Under the pieces are notes generated by a model. That model had not been told where the DNA came from. It searched no databases and worked only from the letters and a program-made list of their open reading frames with translations. 64,000 nt of DNA from Straminergon stramineum. Its lineage: Eukaryota; Streptophyta; Bryopsida; Hypnales; Calliergonaceae. The translations under genes and the position numbers were made by a program. The stretch is taken from assembly GCA_963920665.1 (NCBI GenBank), contig OY987264.1, positions 19,882,906-19,946,905 of the forward strand, read 5' to 3'. Shown here piece after piece: positions 56,101 through 64,000 of this stretch (position 1 is its first letter; every line of letters begins with the position of its first letter).

Positions 56101-59100
56101 GAAACCATTTATACAGAGTTTTGCAGACTAGACAGTACCTGAAAACGATTTAAAGATACTCCCCGTATGGATATTTCACTCCCTGGATTATCATCATATC
56201 GATATCCATATGAACTGTCCCCTCGCGGACCTGCTCTGTACTGAAGAATTCCTTCAGAAATAAGCTCATCTCTTATCTTCTTGAAGTCCTCTCCAAAGTA
56301 CTCCAGGTCGCTCCCTAGAAATCAAAGAACCGTAAATCCAACTAATACCTGAATGAGAAAGTAAACATCATTCCATTTGTTAAAAATTCGGGTAATGGTC
56401 TGTCCCTGTTCCCCACATACCAGTCAACGGAAGCTCTTGGGCGGCACAAGGAAGCTGCAGGCGTAGTACGTGAGGATTGGTAGGATTACAAACCGCCTGC
56501 TCCACATTTCTACTAAAGAGCTGCCAATCACGCGATAAATCAAGGTTAAAAATATCTCAACTTTATATTTATGTACTGTACATTGTGCGAAGTTGAAATT
56601 ATTAGACGATCAGCAGTGATTTTCAATCACAGAAAGCTTACTAGAGAAACAGCTCTCTAACTGAAAGGTATAAGAACCAGGACACAAACCTTTTGAGGGT
56701 TTTTCATGTAGAAAACATCAAGTTCTCTCTCTCGTCCTAATATCACTGCCAAGGACGCCCCTTGCCTTCTCCCGGCACGACCTGCCTGCAACAAAACATT
56801 CAGAGCCAGCAATGATCGTAGACTCAAAATTTATCAAAACCAGCAGATACGCTAACTGCTGACCAGTACTTCAATATATTGTAGTGCTTGAACCAGACTA
56901 GAACCCACATTAATGTCGATTAGGAACCCTTCAGCAGCCATAGGTTTAGTTAATTAAAGAAATAAACTGTTATTCATCATAAACCGTGTAGGACTTGGGC
57001 AATAATTCCAGAAAACACAAGTCGTTGCGATTAGTCTCAACCTGCTGCCACAGACTGCACATAGTATCTGGTAGTCCCACATGCACAGTCGCATCCAGAT
57101 TCCCCACCTACATAAAGATACTGCATATTCAGATCTTCTGATTGCTCCATTTTTACCAGCAAAAGTCAATGTCCAACTTGCTGCTTGTCATAGGTATCCA
57201 TGCATCGGTGAGATTTGAGAAGATAAACGCAGAACTCGCTTTTGTTCAAGGCGACCACCACTAGAATGTGAAATCCACAAATTCATGAAGTTTCCTGAAC
57301 TTTCTATGAGACAAGTTGGTATAGGCTTAGTCGATTAACGTAGATGTTCTCTAATGCTGTAGACAAGATAGGGTATGTAGCTCACATCAATGCCAAGTTC
57401 CAGAGCTCGGGTGGTCACAAGCGCTCGTAATTGGCCATGTTGCAAACGCTGCAGCATGCAGCCAAACAAATTCGTGAAGTTAAATGCTAGCACGTGAAGC
57501 TGTGGAGAGCTGAAATTTAAAACGGCCACCAAACTACTATGGCTGCCGGGAACGAAAAGGAATAACTAACCTCGGTACACAATTCACTACATACCTTTTC
57601 CAAAGCTATTCTTTCTTCTTGAGTGTATCCAGCCCTGTAACTGTCGACTTTCTCCACAAGATCAACGCGCCTCTGCGAAGTCAGAATTATGGTGATGAGT
57701 GATGCCTATTTACATTAATAACAAGATCACAGCATTCTGAACTTACTAGTATGAACGATGCGCAGTTTCAAGAATAGAAAGCCAAAACTGGGTTGCAGAG
57801 CAAATAGGATTGATTTACCTGCTTAGTAAGTTTTTGGCGAACCATCTTGCAAACAATCTCTGAGGATTTGCGAGCTTCAACAAAGACCAATATCTGAAGG
57901 TCTGCTTTCATTAATGCCACCTGAGCATTGCACACAATCCCTCAGTATTGACATAATTGACTGCTCTGGCACCTAAGGTCGAACTTCCCTGAAGTATTTA
58001 AAGGATGCAAAAGAGAATTAACCACATACCACAATTTTAACAGCTTCTTTGTAAACACTGCGCCGATCTCCATTCTTTGTTTCCGGAGGCAACCAGCAAA
58101 AGACATGCTTTTCGCCAGACGGTGCACCAGACCCATGTATCACTTCCATATCAACTGTTGTCAGCTTCCTCACATGCTCCTGCATGGTGAAGAAAAAAGC
58201 GCTCCACGAGTGAATCTGTGGGTCTTTGGACCAATTAAGGAAAGTATGAACATCTGCTGCAGCTGGTCCAAAGGCTTCTTCATAGTCACTTTGATTTTCT
58301 GGACAACTCGATCCTAATATTCAAAATATCCAGAATTGATCGACTGTCGCAAGAAAATCTACACCTCAATCTTCTCGGCCTCTAAGCTAAAAAATCAGGT
58401 CAAGACAAGTAAGTTATCTAGGAGTAATATTTGGGGTCTTTGCCTTTCACGTAGAATGAAGACAATAGAATCATCAATAGACTGGAACGAGAACTTATCA
58501 TGATGCGGTAAAAAGAATACAGAATTAATGATCCAGACATTTTACCAGTTAAAGAATTACCTTCGGATTTGCAATTGTGGCGGAACAGCAGATGAACATG
58601 GGCTCCGAACCATAGTGGCGAGCAATTCTCAAGAGACGTCGCAATATACAACCCTGACAGACCTATGCTGTTAGAACATGTCACCTCAGCACAACGCTTT
58701 TAAGCCATATCATGCAAGAATCGAAGCTCTGTCTCAGAAAATATTGTCAAGTCGTAACAGATGATTGACCAAATCCTCCTGGTACACGAACGGGGAAAAT
58801 GAATCAGACGACCTGAAAAGATACACAATATACTAAATCTTCACTTTGGCAAGAGCGGGTAGAGCAGTGGCTCACAACATGGCTCCCAAATATGCCTCGG
58901 TAAGTGTGAGCCTCGTCAATCACTACAAACTTCAGATTTGAAAAAAAATTCTCCCATAACTGCGACAAGACCACGTCTCAGTACAAGCTGCATCAAACTA
59001 CCTACTACGACAATGAGAAAACTAGATTCTAAGACAAAAAGTAACACCAGTAAAGGATTCCCAAAATTGACAAATCTTGACATAATGAGTTGCATCTCAA

Positions 59101-62100
59101 TGTATCTAATATAGAAGATGGTTGCAGATGACCTGAATTCTCATGGCACCTTCAAAAACTCAACCTTAAGAACCAAATCTACCAAGTGAAAAAGTTAAAG
59201 GTCACCTTCCTTGAACGTCTGATACAAGATCATCTATCAAGTCTAGATCAGACGACTACGAGACCTTCAATTATGTGCATTTAAACGTTTGAGCTTACCT
59301 TGTGGTGTGGCAGAATCCCATGGTGTAGCATATCCGGATTGGTCAAAATTATCTGCAGGAAAGAAAGAATGTGAATTTAGATGCCCTACAACGCTGAATT
59401 TCAAACTAGTAAAGCTCAGAGCGATCAGAACTAAGAGACAAATATCAGCGAAATCAAAATAAGACGGAGAATGAAGCAGGCACGAGAAGTACCTTGCCAG
59501 TCTTCCGTATGTGTGACTTCTGACTCATGCTGGTATCTCCATCATAACTGCCAAATTTCCAACCGAAGTCTCTCAAAATATGATTGACATAATGAGCAAT
59601 CTTTTCGGTTACTTCAGGGCATTTAACCTAAACCCCAACACATTCCCAAGAAAACACAATACACTAATGATAACCTCAGCAAGAATCGTGGTTGCCAATA
59701 GTCCAGTCCGGTCCAAGAAATGGTGGTCCAAAATAGCTCACCAATAACAATGAGTGCCCTTCTTAACTTCCTCCACCAAGTTAGCTGTCCTAAGAGAACC
59801 CATGTTAGCTTATAGAGGAACATTTTCATCAAGCAAAATATCGTCTCAAGTGAAACACAACATCACAAAGTGGAATCTATATTTTCTAGAGGGACATGTA
59901 CAGAATGTCAAATATTACCAACCGAAAAGGAATGACTCGACTACTAGAAACAACCAGAGGAGTCAGGTTTTCCTCAATAATCAGACGAAAACACCAAAGG
60001 CCGATGAAATTACGACTCACACAGGATCTTAAGTTGGTCACGTGCCAAGGCCTGTACAAAGCCAAGAACAGTTCAGTGGCAATCCGTTCCTCAGAGGTAT
60101 ATGCGACAAAGATAAAACGGCAACTGAATTTCCAAGTCCAGGCTTCTGAGAGAGAAAAAATGTGCGGGTCTAGAGTGATAGTGGGGAATAGTTGAGTACC
60201 TTAACGGGGAAAATGAAGAGAGCACGCGATTTGGGCACCTTCATCAAAGAATCTAATACCTGCCGAACGTGATACCGGAGGTTTAGTTCCTGTCGTCATC
60301 ATAACATTCCCGGAAGAACCTCCTGCACTATCTCTGATCTTTGAAACGCGATTAGCACTGAACAAGGAGAGGCTTCTCAGGAGGGAAACTATTTCATCAA
60401 GACGACGTACAGGTATAATATATGTCATGCTTTTGCCTGAAGCTGTAGGTGTTGCAGCAACTATGCTTGACCCATTAAATACTGCGTCCATTGCTTCAGC
60501 CTGGTGTGTGTAAAATCTCTTTACTCCTCTATTATCAAAACGAATAATCTAGACGTTAGTACAGCCCACTAAGTACGTGTCATTTAGCCATAAAACAAAT
60601 TGCAAAATAGAAAGATACAATGTGATCATGCCGAAAGATCTCCCACATAGGGTTACCTTCCCTGAAGGGCCTTCTGGAGCTTCTTTGGAAGCTTGAAATC
60701 CTGGTCGGTGTAAGCAGCAGGTCTGTACAATGCCACAAATCAGAATTCACTTTCTATGTTAAGAATTGTAAGAACCACAGTCAAAGAATAGGGAAGACGG
60801 ATATAAGTAACATACCTGGCAGGGATTTTCTCCACGTGCAAGATTTGTCCCTTGGAAGCAACTTCTTCGAGTGCTTTCAAAGCAGCGGTAATATTGAGTT
60901 GCGCAGCGGTTGATGACTGCGTGATATTTCTATCGGCAAATGCTGCAAACTCCTCTTCCCAGACTTCCTCCTGGCAGATATTGTCAAGACCACGAATCGC
61001 ACCCTCACTGTCACTTGTCTCCGTGCTATTCTTAACATCCCTCACAACAGTCCTTCTGGCCCTTCGCATTCCCAATTTCTCCGATTTCTCAACCAATAGA
61101 CTTGAATTTACATTACCACTTGGTGGCCTTCTGGGACCCTGAGTGGGCATACCAGAGTTCTTATAATTAAGACAATCTTCATCCTCGATCTTCATCACTG
61201 TACTGGCTGAAATTGTCCCAACAGGAGGCTTGATTTCTATTTCACTATCATCAAACACTCTATCAACTGCTTTACGAAGCTGCCGCCTCCTGGAGCCATT
61301 CGTCGGAGGCTCTCCTAAAACTTGAACCTCACCCTCAATGTCATCATTGCTCAACAAAGAAACCCAACCATCCGAAGGAAAAGACTTATCTTTCTTAGTC
61401 TGTGTACTTGTTGACCTATCTGAATTAAACCTAGCTGTCAAAGATACTTTGGCACTATCGTCCTCTTGAAGTCGTGTACCGATGCAAACAGGATTGTCGG
61501 GAGATGACCCGGGAAAATTAGGCTTCCCTGATAATTTACCCACGTCTAGAGTTCCTCGTGAACCCGATGCCAATTTACCATTCAGGGGAGTCTGAACATC
61601 CAATTCTTCATGCCGTTTGAAACTCGAAAGCATATGTGCGTCACTTCCAGGTCTCACACGATTAATTGAAGTTGATTTTACATCGTCACAGCGTGCAAGA
61701 AGAAAATCTGAAGTTTCGCTGGTCCTCTGCGGTGAGTTTGGAAGTGTGGATCTCTGCAACTTCAAGGATTTGGCGGGGGTTGATTGAGAACCAGAGAAAT
61801 AAGGAGATGTCTTTATTACTTGAGGATATTTGCTTGGAACGTTGGCAGCTTTCCGCTTCCCAGGCTTGATCTGTAGCACAGAGAAGGAGTTAGAACCTTT
61901 CCGTTTCATAGATTGCAAACGTAAAGAATAATTTGATTCATAGAGAAATTCAGGTTACACAAGGAGTAGCAACACAATCTTTAAAGAGGCTAAATACAAG
62001 ATTGGACATGCAGAACGTAATCAAATCAAGTCAATATCACTTGAATCGTCCAGAGCATAGAAATCCCTAAATACATAGTTTAACAGTAGTGAATTGCAAA

Positions 62101-62800
62101 TAGATCTTGTCAAATAATTTAACTACCTTACTACACTACTGTACCAAGACAGAACAGACGAAGAACCGGTAGGAGCAACCACAATGGCTAAAGCCAATTG
62201 CAGAAGTCAATTTCCCCTAACGTGAGAGAGTATCTCTACACAGAAATGACAAGGATTGTACGCACTCTGCTTGAAAACACCGAAATGGATTCAATAAATA
62301 GGTCCTACAATGCAGTAACAAGAATTCATATCAAGTCCACACTTCAAACGGACAGAGCAGTCTCTCGCTAGGTTCATATTTGATCTCTGCATTTGAAATA
62401 TACGATAAAAGCTGAAATCTCGTATCATGTTGTAAAGGCCAAACTGCAATTTACGACAGCTATAATTCTTCCATCACGTATGAACTAAAATGCACCTCAT
62501 TCACTTCGACGTTCATTTGAGAACTCTTTCCCCTCAAAATTCGGAACAGTGGAACTAGGGAACTCTCACATTTCATCACAAAAACACCGACTTCTCTAGA
62601 ATTTTGCAGTAAGACCAGCAGCACACAATTGTGCTCTGTGTAAAATAAATTAGAAATCTAAATCAACAGCAGAGAATCTGTGCACATGATCCACATTGTG
62701 CGCCAACACTCACCTGCGAGATCCGCAAAGGAAGAGGTTGGAAGTCCCCATCGTCGTCGTCCGAAACCTCAACAAAACCTACGCCACCTCCCTTCAACAT
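53190..62800 (-). CDS. HRQ1: HRQ1/MrfA-type SF2 DNA helicase with C-terminal DUF1998
   Basis: A RecQ4-like/HRQ1 family helicase, linked in other organisms to crosslink repair; nuclear role inferred. 28 exons, 1239 aa: 62800-62714, 61870-60816, 60722-60657, 60528-60411, 60259-60200, 60051-60021, 59784-59768, 59627-59493, 59352-59299, 58959-58876, 58653-58561, 58179-58030, 57920-57819, 57672-57595, 57448-57386, 57107-57042, 56785-56690, 56520-56421, 56314-56139, 56013-55909, 55379-55313, 55280-55072, 54881-54768, 54475-54367, 54199-54138, 53850-53803, 53679-53590 and 53474-53190. Residues 1-400 are a low-complexity basic/Ser-rich extension. Q-like motif FYTHQAEAM, Walker A TPTASGKS (429-436), DEAH 556-559, SAT 593-595, [10 protein letters not shown], and QQAGRAGRR (752-760). 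DUF1998 has YDAFSGGIG and four Cys (1134, 1136, 1140, 1143). The 17-nt exon and the 32-nt intron are inferred. Confidence 0.9.
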
Positions 62801-64000
62801 GATCACAAGTGCAAAATCACATCCCTGACAAAAACCCTAAACCCTGAAGCTCCACGAACGCCGAAAAAAACACTATGATCGCAATTCTCTACACAATCCA
62901 GAGCTCCATCACATTCGCGAAAACACAAGACGAAGAACAATTGCTCCTCCCTCTTGCAGAACCCAAATTCGAACCCTAAAACGTTGAAGCACCGTGATGC
63001 GATCACAGGAGGTTGGACGATTGGCCAGGGAGTATAGCTTAGAGAAAATCAAGGATGTGGTGTACATATCAGACGTTTCATGTACAAAATAACAAGATTC
63101 TACGTGTTCCCGCCACTTCTCGTTTGATTGGATTTTGAGGCGAGGGCAAAACGGCAAATCGGTGCAATTTCCTGTGTGCACAAAATCGTGAAATTTTAAA
63201 GTGAAAGTGAAATCTACCTTTTTGGGAAATCTACCTTTAACATTCTAGAATTGCCATGTTAACCCTTTAACTCAACGATGCTAGTGCATGAGCTTAAGAT
63301 CCTTGAACATTGTTTTAGGTATGTATCTCCAAACATTTGAAGGTATTCATAACATAGGCACACTATAACATGGAAAGAATTTAGAACATAGGTATCTATA
63401 ATATAAACAACTATAATCATAGAAGATGTCTATGATATAGACTCGTGGGATTATAGGCTCACAAATTCTATGCTCACATGCTAGCACTCCCCCACCATCC
63501 CTTTTAACCCTAAACTAATGGAGCCTATGACCAAGGTTCTTAGCCAAAATGTTATTACATTTCTTAATGAATAGGTGTATGAAAATTTGTATTCTTAATA
63601 AATAAAAATTTTGAAAGTGGCATTAGGGGCTTTTAGTCCTTAAAGATCTAGTTGGGTTAACACCTTAGTACCTAAAATAGTTTGGCAAAAATTGATCGTA
63701 GTGTTGATTTATTATTTGAAATACATATAATGCTTATTGATCATATGTTAATATTTTAACCATATAATCTCACAGATATCCTAAAGATGCATATACTACA
63801 ACAAAATGGTAATCATTAATTAGACAATCACTATTACAAAACATCATTGCATTACCTTCTTGTTGATTTTATTTATGTTCATCATGTTGGATTTTGTTAA
63901 AATTTCTTGAAATTTGTTCGAATTTGTTATTTTTAATAATTTTTAACAAATTTTAATAAGAATCCATCATTTTATTTTCATGATTCCTTCTTCACAAACT
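62801..64000. other. HRQ1-like promoter side and AT-rich right edge
   Basis: The first few hundred bases are probably the helicase leader and promoter. From 63200 on, the sequence is AT-rich. ATGACCAAGGTTCTTAGCCAAAATG near 63529 resembles ATGACCAAGGTAGTCACCAAAATG inside the 13403 element, and ATCATAGAAGATGTCTATGATATAG near 63416 resembles inverted text around 14200. It holds dispersed-repeat debris and no gene. Confidence 0.5.

Noticed and set aside
59727..59784. Longer version of the helicase microexon ending at TATTG|GTGAGC
   Set aside because: The strong donor is attractive, but joining it to the next exon gives an immediate stop; the GTTAAG donor keeps the frame and the family motif.

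Overview
The window is plant nuclear DNA. The genes are split by many GT-AG introns, and the products are plant forms: SAC9 with its WW insert and Cys-rich C-terminal half, REM-type B3 domains, plant O-fucosyltransferase-family proteins, and a plant-type mitochondrial processing peptidase alpha. The AT-rich spacers and divergent protein sequences point to a non-seed land plant of bryophyte or lycophyte grade. I cannot name the species; that placement is inference.

Layout from left to right: (1) the 3' two-thirds of a coatomer alpha gene (+, 147-3594, open at the left edge); (2) MPP alpha (-, 5744-7888, with a probable extra presequence exon at 8546-8784); (3) a gene-free 8.8-16 kb stretch full of small TTAA-bounded inverted-repeat elements, one SINE-like insertion and foldbacks; (4) a TTAGTGAC-rich promoter followed by a 12-exon O-fucosyltransferase-family gene (+, 17948-27850); (5) a two-B3-domain nuclear protein (-, 29233-32487), divergent from (6) a one-exon type II membrane glycosyltransferase-like gene (+, 34517-36109); (7) an AT-rich spacer with a second copy of the long TTAA element; (8) the complete SAC9 phosphoinositide phosphatase gene (-, 40192-49289, 16 exons); (9) a spacer; (10) a complete HRQ1/MrfA-type SF2 helicase gene with a C-terminal DUF1998 (-, 53190-62800, 28 exons including a 17-nt microexon); (11) an AT-rich right edge.

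The genes are housekeeping and regulatory loci and do not form an operon-like system. Loose functional themes are the secretory pathway (COPI, SAC9, two Golgi-type transferases), mitochondrial import (MPP), transcription (B3) and genome stability (HRQ1). I joined exons by checking reading phase at every junction. The five complete models close exactly in frame (about 500, 611, 663, 1597 and 1239 aa), which is the main internal support for the splice sites given.

The most unusual material is non-genic: a cluster of TTAA-flanked terminal-inverted-repeat elements that look piggyBac-like, a dense TTAGTGAC motif array upstream of the fucosyltransferase gene, several intron-confined tandem duplications, and very small inferred exons and introns.
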